DNA from: Amycolatopsis sp. NBC_01488
GTDB taxonomy: Bacteria; Actinomycetota; Actinomycetes; Mycobacteriales; Pseudonocardiaceae
Direction: 5' to 3'
Assembly: GCF_036227105.1 (NCBI RefSeq)
Contig: NZ_CP109434.1
Location: 935,001 to 999,000, forward strand
Length of the DNA stretch: 64,000 nucleotides
Shown: piece by piece, positions 15,976 to 24,353 of the stretch
How the letters are laid out: each line of letters opens with the position of its first letter
Numbering within the stretch: the stretch's first letter is position 1
Position numbers and translations under genes: made by a program
The notes under the pieces: generated by a model
Told to the model about the DNA's origin: nothing
Seen by the model: only the letters and a program-made list of their open reading frames with translations
The model's database searches: none

Positions 15976-16160
15976 CCGCAACCCACGTGATCCAAGCCGT
16001 AACCGACGTGATCCAAGCCGGAACTCGCGTGATTCGGGGCGGAACTCGTGGTTCCGGGCTCAATCACGCCAGATCCGGGCCCAGTCACGCGAGTTACGGG
16101 TCCAATCACGTGAAATCCGGGTCCGGTCACGCGGGATCCGGCTTCCATCACGCGGACCCA
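15976..16160. repeat. 21-nt repeat array in opposing orientations
   Basis: Three units of the type CGTGATCCAAGCCGGAACTCG start at about 15985, 16006 and 16027, exactly 21 bases apart. They are followed by units of the reverse complement type, whose TCACG cores start at 16064, 16084, 16105, 16126 and 16147. The two blocks can pair into one large cruciform or hairpin. It fills the whole gap between the sigma-partner gene and the lipase gene. Confidence 0.75.
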
Positions 16161-16185
16161 GCACCGGCGCGGTCATCATGGATTC

Positions 16186-16992
16186 GTGCGGATCACGGCC
16201 TGGTGGCGGGGGATCAGCCCGCGGCGGCGCCTGCTGATGGGCGGGGTCGCCGTCGTCGTGGTGGCCGTGCTCGTCGCCGCCGTCCTCGCGACCTCGGGGA
16301 CCAGCGCCGCGCCGCAGGCCGGGACGCCCGATCAGGACAAGCCCGGCCCGGTCCTGCTCGTGCCCGGCTACGGCGGTGGCCAGGGCGCGCTCAACGAGCT
16401 GGCCGCCCACATCCGGCAGGCCACCGGGCGCAGCACCGAAGTCCTCACCCTGGCCGGCGACGGCACCGGTGACCTGGTCGAACAGGCCGGCGTCCTCGCC
16501 GAAGCCGTCGAGAACGCGTACGCGCGCGGAGCGCCTTCGGTGGACGTCATCGGCTACTCCGCCGGCGGCGTCGTGGCCCGGCTGTGGGTCAGCCGCGACG
16601 GCGGTGACCACCAGGCCCGCCGCGTGATCACGCTCGGCGCGCCGATGCACGGCACCGGCCTCGCCGCGGCCGGCGGCGCGCTCGTCCCGGGCGCCTGCCC
16701 GGCCGCGTGCGTGCAGCTGGCGCCCGGCAGCACGCTGATGCAGGAGCTGGCGAAGGAACCGATCCCGGCGACCCTGCCATGGCTGTCGGTGTGGACCGAA
16801 CGGGACGAGACGGTCACCCCACCGGAGTCGGCCCGGCTCGACGGCGCCGTCAACGTCGCCCTCCAGCAGGTCTGCCCCGGCAACCAGGCCGGCCACGGCG
16901 ACCTGCCGACCGACCCCGCCGTCACCGAAATCGTCCTCCAGGCGCTCGGCACGAACCCGCTCGAAGCCCCGGCCGAGTGCCTCAGCTCGTGA
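16186..16992 (+). CDS. Membrane-anchored lipase/esterase-like alpha/beta hydrolase
   Basis: A 268-residue protein with an N-terminal signal anchor (residues 15-36, MGGVAVVVVAVLVAAVLA) and an extracytoplasmic alpha/beta hydrolase domain. VLLVPGYGGG at about 56 forms the oxyanion region, and VIGYSAGGVVARLW places the nucleophile at about Ser125; WTERDETVTPP holds the probable Asp, and GHGDLP near the end the His. This matches the class 2 lipase/PGAP1-like group. GTG 16186 is the only suitable start. It is convergent with the ABC permease gene, the two overlapping by 11 bp. Confidence 0.8.
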   Translation: MRITAWWRGISPRRRLLMGGVAVVVVAVLVAAVLATSGTSAAPQAGTPDQDKPGPVLLVPGYGGGQGALNELAAHIRQATGRSTEVLTLAGDGTGDLVEQAGVLAEAVENAYARGAPSVDVIGYSAGGVVARLWVSRDGGDHQARRVITLGAPMHGTGLAAAGGALVPGACPAACVQLAPGSTLMQELAKEPIPATLPWLSVWTERDETVTPPESARLDGAVNVALQQVCPGNQAGHGDLPTDPAVTEIVLQALGTNPLEAPAECLSS

Positions 16993-17824
16993 CGTCCTTG
17001 GTCGCGAAGTTCGCCCACGCGGCCCCGAAGAACACGACGATGTAGCCCGCCTGCAGCAGCAGGCCGTGGTCGATGTTGCGCCACAGCACGGGATCCCGGA
17101 AGAAGTCGATCCACGACAGCCAGTAGTGCGTCGGCAGGTAGGGCTTCACGGACGCGGCCGCGTCCAGCGTCTCCAGCACCGAGCTGGTGATCAGCACGGC
17201 CAGCCCGCCCAGCGCGGCCCCCAGCGCCGAGTCCGTGACCGTCGACAGGAAGACCGTGATCGCGGCGAACCCGAGCATCGACACGACGATGTAGGAAACC
17301 GCGCCCAGCAGCCGCAGGCCGAGCCCGGACGAGCTGAGCGACTGCCCCGACAACGACGTCACGCCGGTCGGCTGCCCGCCCGGCCCGGCGACGCCCGGCG
17401 TCCCGCCGGTGCCGAACAGGATCACCCCGAGCACCAGCGACGTCAGCACGACGATCACGATCGCCGCGGTGACGTACACGGCCAGCGCGATCATTTTCGC
17501 GCCCAGCAACCGTGTCCGGCCGACCGGCCGCACCAGCAGGTACCGCAGCGTGCCGCCGGACGCCTCCCCGGCGATCGAGTCGCCCGCGACCACCGCGACG
17601 GCGATCGGCAGGAACAGCGGCAGGACGAGCGCGAGCGCGGCCGCCGGGAACAGCGCGCCGTCACTCACGACCGCCGACAGGAACGCCCCGCCCTGTCCCG
17701 GCGGCGGCGCGAAGTCGGCCGTCGCCAGGAAGACGCCGACGATCGCGGGCAGCAGGCAGAGCAGGACCACGCTGACCCACACCCGCGGCCGCAGCGCGAG
17801 CTTCTTCAGCTCGACGGCGATCAT
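16982..17824 (-). CDS. ABC-2 type transporter permease
   Basis: A 280-residue membrane protein with about six segments. VAVVAGDSIAGEASGGTLRYLLVRPVGRTRLLGAK is the conserved cytoplasmic signature of ABC-2 permeases (quoted in part: EASGGTLRYLLVRPVGR). It forms the channel of a drug, lipid or peptide exporter with the ATPase encoded directly upstream; start and stop overlap by four bases (ATGA). Confidence 0.88.
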   Translation of the reverse strand: MIAVELKKLALRPRVWVSVVLLCLLPAIVGVFLATADFAPPPGQGGAFLSAVVSDGALFPAAALALVLPLFLPIAVAVVAGDSIAGEASGGTLRYLLVRPVGRTRLLGAKMIALAVYVTAAIVIVVLTSLVLGVILFGTGGTPGVAGPGGQPTGVTSLSGQSLSSSGLGLRLLGAVSYIVVSMLGFAAITVFLSTVTDSALGAALGGLAVLITSSVLETLDAAASVKPYLPTHYWLSWIDFFRDPVLWRNIDHGLLLQAGYIVVFFGAAWANFATKDVTS

Positions 17825-18732
17825 CCGGCGGCTCCGAACCGGTCCGACCCCGGACCCGTCACGTCGAGAACCACCTGTTCCAGGGTCCGTTGCTCGGCGT
17901 GGATCGACGCCACGCGCACCCCCGCTTCGACGAGCATCGCGTTCAGCGCCGCCGGGTCGCCGTGCCGGATGACCAGGCGGTCGCCGTCGCGGGACTCGAG
18001 CTGCCCGTCGAGGATGGCGACCGCCGCGGCGGCGTCCGGCGTGCCGACCAGTACCCGGCCGGTCGCCGCCCGCAGCGTCGCCAGATCGTCTTCCAGCACG
18101 AGCCGCCCGCGGTCGACGACGCCGACGCGCGTGCAGAGCTGTTCGACCTCGGCCAGCAGGTGGCTGGACAGGAACACCGTGGTGCCACCCGCGTTCAGCT
18201 CGACGAGCAGCTCCCGGATCTCCTTGATGCCCTGCGGGTCGAGGCCGTTGGTCGGCTCGTCGAGGATCAGCAGCCGCGGCTTGCGCAGCAGCGCGCCGGC
18301 GAGCCCGAGGCGCTGCCGCATGCCGAGCGAGTACGCCTTGACCGGCCGCTGGTCCACCGCGCCGAGCCCGACCCGCTCCAGCGCGTCGTCGATGCGCCGC
18401 CGTCGGGTACGCCGGCCGCCGCCGCGCCCGGCGGCGTCGAGCAGCGCGAGGTTGCGGCGGCCGGACAGGTGCGGGTACGCGGCCGGCCCCTCGACGAGCG
18501 CGCCGACCTCCGGCAGCACCTCGGCGACCCGCCTGGGGACCGGCTTGCCGAGCACCTCGATCTCGCCGCTGGTCGCGTAGACCAGGCCGAGCAGCATCCG
18601 CACCAGGGTGGTCTTGCCCGAGCCGTTCGGGCCGAGGAAGCCGTAGCGGTCGCCTTCGCGGACCCGCAGGTCGACGGCGTCGACCGCGAGGGTGCCGCCG
18701 TAGCGCTTGGTCAGGGCGCGCGTGACGATCAT
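17821..18732 (-). CDS. ABC transporter ATP-binding protein
   Basis: A 303-residue ATPase. Walker A GPNGSGKTT is at about 34-42, ABC signature YSLGMRQRLGLA near 130, Walker B LLILDEPTNGLD near 150, and the switch His in SSHLLAEVEQLC. A C-terminal extension of about 90 residues follows, as in exporter ATPases of the DrrA/CcmA group. ATG 18732 overlaps the stop of the LolA-like gene upstream (ATGA), and its own stop overlaps the permease start, so all three are one transcript. Confidence 0.92.
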   Translation of the reverse strand: MIVTRALTKRYGGTLAVDAVDLRVREGDRYGFLGPNGSGKTTLVRMLLGLVYATSGEIEVLGKPVPRRVAEVLPEVGALVEGPAAYPHLSGRRNLALLDAAGRGGGRRTRRRRIDDALERVGLGAVDQRPVKAYSLGMRQRLGLAGALLRKPRLLILDEPTNGLDPQGIKEIRELLVELNAGGTTVFLSSHLLAEVEQLCTRVGVVDRGRLVLEDDLATLRAATGRVLVGTPDAAAAVAILDGQLESRDGDRLVIRHGDPAALNAMLVEAGVRVASIHAEQRTLEQVVLDVTGPGSDRFGAAG

Positions 18733-19856
18733 CGGCCGCTCCGGCGCAGCGTGGCCAGCTCTTCGGCGACGGTCTTCAGCACGTCCGGCGTCACCGTCCC
18801 GGCCAGCAGGTAGGAGCGGCGGAAGGCGGAAGCGCGGACGATCGCCAGCGACAGCGGCGTGATCGACAGCTGCACCACGGTGCCCGCGGCCAGCTTGACC
18901 TGCACCGCGCCGGCCTTCCCGGCGGCGTCGCTCGCCGCGTTCCCGACGGCGCGCGGCACGGCGATGACGGCGAAGGACGCCAGCCCGCTGCCGTAGAGCG
19001 CGGCGCCCGCCACGCCGCCGAACCGGGACGACACCACCGGCCGCCCGGCGAGCGTCGCCGGCAGCGGCGCCTGGCCCAGCGCGCCGAGCGCGTTCGAGAC
19101 GTCCGGGGCGCTCGCCACGGTGAACCCCGAGCCGAGCACCGGCTTCGGCGCTTCGACGACCGGCGTCGTCTGCTCGAGCTGCTGGAACTCGGTGACCAGG
19201 ATCGGGGCCTGCTGCCCCCGGGCGGTGACCTCGACGCGCACGGCCACGCCGGTCGCCGGGTCCGCCCAGACGTCGACCCGCCCGATCGTCGTGCTCGGGT
19301 CGGCGGGCACGAGCCGCAGCCCGGACGCGGCGACGCCGGCGACGTTCCGGCCCGGCAGCGCGCTCACCGGGTCGCCCTTCGCGGCCTGGAGGATCCGCCG
19401 CGCGAGCTCGGGCGGCAGCAGGTCCCCCGCCCGCGGGAGCCGGACGCTGGGCTCGCCGACCAGCTCGGTCAGCGTGTTGTCGCCGTAGTCCCAGGTGTAC
19501 TCGCCGTCGGGCAGCCGGTAGACGTCGTGCTCGCCGGCGGTGCCGAGGATGTCGACGCGGTAGCGGTCGGGCCCGGCGTACCACGCGCGCATCGGCGTCC
19601 GCATGGAGAAGAGCGCGGTGACGGGGGCGAGGTTCGGCAGCTCCGGCAGGGCGAGCGAACCGGCGCTTTCGGCGTATCCCTGGTACGGCCGGGCGGCGGA
19701 GGCCAGCACGAGGTCGCGCAGCCGGCCCGGGTCGACCGGCCCGCCCGCCGGGGCGAGCGCGGCGACGACCGACGGCACGGACACGAGCACCGCGGCCACG
19801 GCGGCGACGACCGCCCACCGGCGCCGCTTCGCGTGCCGCACCACCGAAGGCGTCAT
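18729..19856 (-). CDS. LolA/MucB-like secreted protein, first gene of ABC exporter operon
   Basis: A 375-residue protein with an N-terminal signal anchor (about 14-34, WAVVAAVAAVLVSVPSVVAAL) and an extracellular beta-rich domain resembling the LolA/LppX/MucB fold: MRAWYAGPDRYRVDILG, DVYRLPDGEYTWDYGDNTL, VDVWADPATGVAVRVEV. Such domains bind lipids or sense envelope stress. Coupling to an ABC-2 exporter suggests a shared envelope task, perhaps lipid or lantibiotic-like peptide handling; this is inference. GAAGAGG precedes ATG 19856. Confidence 0.75.
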   Translation of the reverse strand: MTPSVVRHAKRRRWAVVAAVAAVLVSVPSVVAALAPAGGPVDPGRLRDLVLASAARPYQGYAESAGSLALPELPNLAPVTALFSMRTPMRAWYAGPDRYRVDILGTAGEHDVYRLPDGEYTWDYGDNTLTELVGEPSVRLPRAGDLLPPELARRILQAAKGDPVSALPGRNVAGVAASGLRLVPADPSTTIGRVDVWADPATGVAVRVEVTARGQQAPILVTEFQQLEQTTPVVEAPKPVLGSGFTVASAPDVSNALGALGQAPLPATLAGRPVVSSRFGGVAGAALYGSGLASFAVIAVPRAVGNAASDAAGKAGAVQVKLAAGTVVQLSITPLSLAIVRASAFRRSYLLAGTVTPDVLKTVAEELATLRRSGR

Positions 19857-20034
19857 CCGGCATCACCTCTTCGTCCTTTGTACGCCATGGCACCGGCCGC
19901 GAGTTCTTACGAATCCTGTGAACCCCGCCGGACGCTACCGCGCGTGTTCGCCGGCGTTCGGCACCCGCGCGGCCTCGACCCGGCCGACCCGCCGCACCGG
20001 GCGCGCGCCGCCGAGGTCACGTCACTCCGGCGGA

Positions 20035-20913
20035 TCAGTCCACAGTGGACACCAGGCCCACGACCGCCTCGACGGCTTCCCGCGTCTCCCGGACGTTGTG
20101 GGCGCGGAAGACGGCGGCGCCCGCGTGGGCGGCGATCGCCGTCGCCGCGAGGGTGCCCGGGAGCCGGTCGTGGGCTTCGACGTCCAGGGTCTCGCCGATC
20201 AGGTCCTTGTTCGACAGCGCGACGAGCACCGGCCAGCCGGTCGCCACCAGCCGGTCGAAGTGCCGAAGCAGCTCGAGTCCGTGCCGGGTGCTCTTGCCGA
20301 AGTCGAAGGTCGGGTCGACGAGGACGCCGCCGCGCGGCACGCCGGCGGCGACCGTCCGCTCGGCCGCCGCGGTCAGCTCGGCGATCACGTCCGCGACGAC
20401 GTCGTCGTAGCGGGGCCAGAACGGGCGGTCCGGGGTCGGCGCGGGGTACGGGTCGGTGCGCACCGGCATGCCCCCGACGTGCGAGCAGACGTAGCCCGCG
20501 CCGAACTCGGCCGCGACCTCGACCAGCTTCGGGTCGGCGCCGGCCCAGGTGTCGTTGAGCAGGTCGGCGCCCGCTTCGCAGACCCGGCGGCCCACCTCGT
20601 GGCGCCAGGTGTCGACGCTGATCACCAGGCCCGGGTGCCGCTCCCGCACCTCGGCCACGAACGGCACCACCCGGGCGGTCTCCTCGTCGACGTCGACCTC
20701 GGGCCCCTCGCCGGCTTTGACCCCGCCGATGTCGACGATGTCGGCACCCTCCGCGACCGCGCGGTCGACGGCGTCGCGCGCCGCGTTCCCGGCGAAGGTG
20801 GCCCCCTTGTCGTAGAAGGAGTCGGGCGTGCGGTTGACGATGGCCATGACCAGCGCGCGGTCGCCGGGCATGCGACGGCCCCGGAAGACCACCTCCGGCC
20901 GGTGTGACGTCAT
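20035..20913 (-). CDS. folP2: Dihydropteroate synthase homologue, FolP2 type
   Basis: A 292-residue TIM-barrel protein of the pterin-binding family. It keeps the opening VMAIVNRTPDSFYDKG and SVDTWRHEVGRRVCEAGADLLNDTW, but the sulfonamide-site loop that reads GGESTRPG in active enzymes is here DIGGVKAGEG. That change marks the FolP2 paralogue known from mycobacteria and relatives, which lacks demonstrated dihydropteroate synthase activity. The C-terminal FRAHNVRET retains the usual barrel end. ATG 20913 is a good start. It is divergent from the rhomboid gene. The true folP should be elsewhere in the genome. Confidence 0.85.
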   Translation of the reverse strand: MTSHRPEVVFRGRRMPGDRALVMAIVNRTPDSFYDKGATFAGNAARDAVDRAVAEGADIVDIGGVKAGEGPEVDVDEETARVVPFVAEVRERHPGLVISVDTWRHEVGRRVCEAGADLLNDTWAGADPKLVEVAAEFGAGYVCSHVGGMPVRTDPYPAPTPDRPFWPRYDDVVADVIAELTAAAERTVAAGVPRGGVLVDPTFDFGKSTRHGLELLRHFDRLVATGWPVLVALSNKDLIGETLDVEAHDRLPGTLAATAIAAHAGAAVFRAHNVRETREAVEAVVGLVSTVD

Positions 20914-21007
20914 GGCGCCGACCCTGCCAGGTCACGGCTCGGTCCGGAACGCCGCCTCCGGGGCCGCCGTCCGGTTATCCTCGGCCCCAAACCGAGCAGG
21001 GGGAAGC

Positions 21008-21664
21008 ATGAGCACGACCAGCGACGGGCCGGCCCGCAGCGAAGCCGAGATGATGATCGCCGAGGCGAAGAAGGCCTTGTGGGTGATGGTGGGCCTGCTG
21101 GCGCTGCTGTGGGTGATCCAGCTCGTCAACTCCGTCGACAGCTACGGCCTGAGCCGCGAGTTCGGCATCGAGGCGCGCGACCCGGCGTCGCTGCCGGAGA
21201 TCTTCAGCGCGCCGTTCATGCACCAGAGCTGGGGCCACATCGAAGGCAACTCGGGCCCGCTGTTCGTGTTCGGCTTCCTCGCCGCCTACCGCGGGGTGAA
21301 GAAGTGGCTCGGCGTGAGCGCGCTGATCATCGTGGCCAGCGGCCTCGGCGTCTGGTTCATCTCGCCGTCGAACTCGATCACCGTCGGCGCCAGCGGCCTG
21401 GTGTTCGGCTACTTCGGCTACATCATCGTGCGCGGCCTGTTCGACCGGCACCCGATCGACATCGTGCTCGGCCTGGTGATGGCGCTGTGCTTCGCGTACA
21501 CGTTCGCGTCCCTGTTGCCGACCGAAGAGGGCATCAGCTGGCAGGGCCACATGTTCGGCTTCGTGGGCGGCATCGTCGGCGGCTGGCTGTTCCGCGACCG
21601 CCGTCCCAAGGCGGTCACCACCCCCGACCCGGCGACGGCGCTGCTGCCCAAGGACCTCACGTAG
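21008..21664 (+). CDS. Rhomboid-family intramembrane protease
   Basis: A 218-residue membrane protein with about six segments. The rhomboid catalytic dyad is visible: Ser in ITVGASGLVFGYFG (about residue 126) and His in WQGHMFGFVGG (about 182); the first loop has MHQSWGHIEGNSGPLFVFG. It would cleave membrane-spanning substrates. GGGGGAAGC lies directly before ATG 21008, which is preferred over longer in-frame starts that lie inside the folP2 promoter. No obvious substrate gene is adjacent, although secreted proteins follow. Confidence 0.88.
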   Translation: MSTTSDGPARSEAEMMIAEAKKALWVMVGLLALLWVIQLVNSVDSYGLSREFGIEARDPASLPEIFSAPFMHQSWGHIEGNSGPLFVFGFLAAYRGVKKWLGVSALIIVASGLGVWFISPSNSITVGASGLVFGYFGYIIVRGLFDRHPIDIVLGLVMALCFAYTFASLLPTEEGISWQGHMFGFVGGIVGGWLFRDRRPKAVTTPDPATALLPKDLT

Positions 21665-21792
21665 GCGGCACGGCAACCACCCACACCGTCGCGGGCTGAC
21701 GATCCTGGGTGTCCGATGTGAACCGCTGTGTGCAGGCTGTGCATCCGGGTCGTTGCGCTGCCAACCGGGCTCCGGTGTGGTGATCTGGAACG

Positions 21793-22557
21793 GTGGCGAT
21801 CAAGTTCCTGAGGCCCGCGCTCGCGGTCGCGGCGGCTGTGCTGGTGCTCGGCGCCGGCCTGGTCGCCGGCACGGGCACGACCGCCGACGACGCCTACGCC
21901 GCGGGTGCCCCGGTCACCACCGCGGCCCCGGTCACCACGACGACGCCGTCGGCGAAAGCCGCTCCGACGAAAACCGTTTCCCCGGTCGGCGCGTTGTTCG
22001 CGAACGGAACCCATTTCTGCAGCGCGAGCGTCGTGCATTCCGGTGCCGGCGATCTGGTGCTGACGGCCGCGCACTGCGTCAAGGACGGAATGTCCTTCGC
22101 CCCGGATTATCACGACGGCGTCGCGCCACTGGGAATGTGGACGGTCACCGGGACGGCCGTCGCGGCCGGCTGGACTTCGTCGGCCGACCCGGACCTGGAT
22201 TTCGCGTTCCTGACCGTTCAGCAGGCCGGGAACCCGGCTTCCCTGGAAAGCCTCACCGGCGCGAACGTCCTCGGCACCAACCGCGGATTCGACCATGCGA
22301 CCACCCTGACGGGTTACCCCGACACCACCGATTCCCCGGTGGTGTGCAACGGCACCACGACCCGGTTCGACACGTACCAGCTGCGCGTCGCGTGCCCCGG
22401 CTTCCCGGACGGCACCAGCGGCGGCCCGTGGGTGACCGACGGCGCGGTCATCGGGGTCATCGGCGGCTACCAGCTCGGCGGCGACACCCCGGACGTCTCC
22501 TACAGCGCGTACTTCGACGACGACATCGCGAAGCTGTACGCCTCGGTCACCGGCTGA
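21793..22557 (+). CDS. Secreted trypsin-like serine protease (S1 fold)
   Basis: A 254-residue exported protein: signal peptide about 1-36, a Thr/Pro/Ala linker to about 62, then a trypsin-like domain. The triad is readable as His94 in LTAAHC, Asp136 in DLDFAF and Ser209 in DGTSGGPW; two cysteine pairs are likely (Cys76/Cys95 and Cys185/Cys201). No long pro-region of the streptogrisin kind is present. Start is GTG 21793. It is convergent with the DUF11 protein gene and ends before a clear terminator at 22564. Confidence 0.88.
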   Translation: MAIKFLRPALAVAAAVLVLGAGLVAGTGTTADDAYAAGAPVTTAAPVTTTTPSAKAAPTKTVSPVGALFANGTHFCSASVVHSGAGDLVLTAAHCVKDGMSFAPDYHDGVAPLGMWTVTGTAVAAGWTSSADPDLDFAFLTVQQAGNPASLESLTGANVLGTNRGFDHATTLTGYPDTTDSPVVCNGTTTRFDTYQLRVACPGFPDGTSGGPWVTDGAVIGVIGGYQLGGDTPDVSYSAYFDDDIAKLYASVTG

Positions 22558-22563
22558 AAACGC

Positions 22564-22605
22564 GAACCGGGCCCGCGTCCCTGGCGGAGGACACGAGCCC
22601 GGTTC
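22564..22605. terminator. Bidirectional terminator between protease and DUF11 gene
   Basis: GAACCGGGC (22564-22572) pairs with GCCCGGTTC (22597-22605), and the inner bases extend the stem with few mismatches. It lies 7 and 16 bases from the two convergent stop codons. Confidence 0.6.
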
Positions 22606-22620
22606 ACCTCTCGCGAACCC

Positions 22621-23487
22621 TCAGCAGGTCACGATGAGCCCGGTGAGCGCCGAGCACGTCTTCGACGCGCTGTCGTTGGCGGTGTCGGGATCCGACGGCG
22701 AGCTGGCCGTGCGCACCGCCGTCGTGGTGTACGAGCCGAGCGCCAGGAGGCCGCCGTTGACCGAGAACTTCGCCGTCGCCGAAGCGCCGGAGGCCAGCGA
22801 AGCGAAGTCGCAGTTCACCGCCCGGGTGGTGCCGACGCGAGCGCAGCCGGTGGCACCGGCGTACGACAGACCCGGCGCATACGTTGCCACCACCCGGATT
22901 CCGGACGCGGCCGACGGGCCGGCGTTCGTCACGGTCAGCGTGTAGTCGATGCGCGCGCTCAGGCCGCCGTGGCCGACCGCCGCCAGCGCGACCTTGACGT
23001 CGGCGTTGGTGACCGGGTTGCCGACCGTGATCACCGGGCCGTCGAGCGTGTCGAACGCGTAGTTGTCGCCCACGAACTGGTGCTGCAGCGTGAACGGCCC
23101 CGGCGCCGCGGTGTCCTTGACGCGCATGGTGAACACCGCGGTCCTGGTCCCGCCCGCTTCGAGGTCGCCGAACGGCGCCCGGTAGCTGCTGCCGGCCTGG
23201 AAGCAGCCGAGATCCGTCACGCCGGTGCAGGAAACGACGTCGGCGATGTCGGTGATCGGGGTCGGCGTGCCGTAAATGGCCGCCTTCGCGAAAGTCACCG
23301 TGAAATCTTGGGTGTTGTGAATGGTTTCCGAGATGGTGAACGTCTGCCCCGGGAGCACCGTGGTGGTGCTGACTTCGACAGAACTGGTGGGCAGGTCCGC
23401 GTGTGCGGCGGGCGCCATCGCGATGAACGCCGTGGCCAGTGCGGCCACCGAAGACAGGATCGTGGTCCGTCGCCAGCTTCTTTGCAT
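22621..23487 (-). CDS. Secreted DUF11-repeat surface protein
   Basis: A 288-residue exported protein. Signal peptide about 1-30 (SSVAALATAFIAMAPAAHA) is followed by two beta-sandwich units: the first opens SSVEVSTTTVLPGQTFTI, the second is a DUF11-type unit (DYTLTVTNAGPSAASGIRV, NCDFASLASGASATAKF). There is no LPXTG anchor or membrane tail, so it is probably released or wall-associated. Met at 23487 starts the signal peptide; a 38-residue upstream extension is open but not signal-like, and the ribosome site is weak. Function beyond surface structure is unknown. Confidence 0.75.
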   Translation of the reverse strand: MQRSWRRTTILSSVAALATAFIAMAPAAHADLPTSSVEVSTTTVLPGQTFTISETIHNTQDFTVTFAKAAIYGTPTPITDIADVVSCTGVTDLGCFQAGSSYRAPFGDLEAGGTRTAVFTMRVKDTAAPGPFTLQHQFVGDNYAFDTLDGPVITVGNPVTNADVKVALAAVGHGGLSARIDYTLTVTNAGPSAASGIRVVATYAPGLSYAGATGCARVGTTRAVNCDFASLASGASATAKFSVNGGLLALGSYTTTAVRTASSPSDPDTANDSASKTCSALTGLIVTC

Positions 23488-23624
23488 AGTCGTGGTCTCG
23501 CTGTTCCGCTCCGGGGAATGCCGCTCTGACAGATGCTGCGTGGTATTCGTGGACACCCGACGCTGATCAGTCGTCGCACTCCCGGACTTCGTTACCGCCA
23601 TCCGGACGCGCCGCGGAGCGGCCG

Positions 23625-24269
23625 TCAGGACGGACGCCAGCGGCCGTTCATCTCACCCGGGCGCGGCGGCGGGCCGGGCAGATCGCGGTCTTTTCCCGCT
23701 TTCAGCCCCTCGATGAGCATCGCCAGGTACCGGCGGCGCAGTTCCGCGGTGCGCTCCGGGTCGTCCACGCGGATCGCCGCGCAGCACTCGAGGATCATGC
23801 CGATGTCCTCGGTGACGGCGTCTTCCCGGAGCCGTCCGGTTCCCCGCGCCCGCGCGAAGAGCCCCGCCGCCAGCTCGTTCGCCCGCCGCGCGTCGGCGCC
23901 CATCTCTTCGGTCGGGGTGAACGTGCCCGCGAGGTGGACGGTCAGCGAGTGGACGTCGGCGTCGACCACCCGGCCGAGGAAGCCGGTGAGCGCCGTCCAG
24001 CCGTCCGGCTCCTCGTCGGCGGCCTCGGCTTCGGCGATGAAGGTGCGGAGGCCGTCGTGGCAGAGACGGCAGAGCAGGGTCTCCTTGCTGGGGTAACGCC
24101 GGTAGAGGGCGCTGATGCCGACGCCGGCGCGCTCGGCGACCTGCGAGATCGGCGCCTTCGGGTCCGCGAGGAAGACGTGGCGGGCGGCGTCGAGGATCAC
24201 GAGGTTGTTGCGAGCGGCCTGGCCGCGGCGGCCGGGCAGGGCGGTCTCGGGCACGGCTGTCTCGGGCAT
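23625..24269 (-). CDS. TetR-family repressor of the epoxide hydrolase gene
   Basis: A 214-residue regulator. The helix-turn-helix is at about 20-65 (ILDAARHVFLADPKAPISQVAERAGVGISALYRRYPSKETLL), read here as FLADPKAPISQVAERAG then ISALYRRYPSKE. The variable C-terminal ligand domain follows and ends in a Pro-rich tail. The gene is divergent from the epoxide hydrolase fusion; their shared promoter contains two near-identical palindromes at 24287 and 24317, the likely operator. The repressor probably responds to a lipophilic or epoxide substrate. Confidence 0.88.
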   Translation of the reverse strand: MPETAVPETALPGRRGQAARNNLVILDAARHVFLADPKAPISQVAERAGVGISALYRRYPSKETLLCRLCHDGLRTFIAEAEAADEEPDGWTALTGFLGRVVDADVHSLTVHLAGTFTPTEEMGADARRANELAAGLFARARGTGRLREDAVTEDIGMILECCAAIRVDDPERTAELRRRYLAMLIEGLKAGKDRDLPGPPPRPGEMNGRWRPS

Positions 24270-24286
24270 GGCCGGAGATTACCACT

Positions 24287-24331
24287 GGAACGGATCATTC
24301 CGCTCTGCTACAGTTCGGAACGAAGCATTCC
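24287..24331. promoter_or_regulatory. Twin TetR operator
   Basis: GGAACGGATCATTCC (24287-24301) and GGAACGAAGCATTCC (24317-24331) are two copies of one imperfect palindrome, GGAACG-N3-CATTCC, with centres 30 bp apart (three helical turns). They fill the gap between the divergent TetR and epoxide hydrolase genes. Confidence 0.7.
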
Positions 24332-24353
24332 GTTCCACTCAGAGGAGCCAGCC

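Noticed and set aside
15976-16160. CRISPR array
   Set aside because: The 21-base units are imperfect, have no spacers, change orientation midway, and no cas gene is near.
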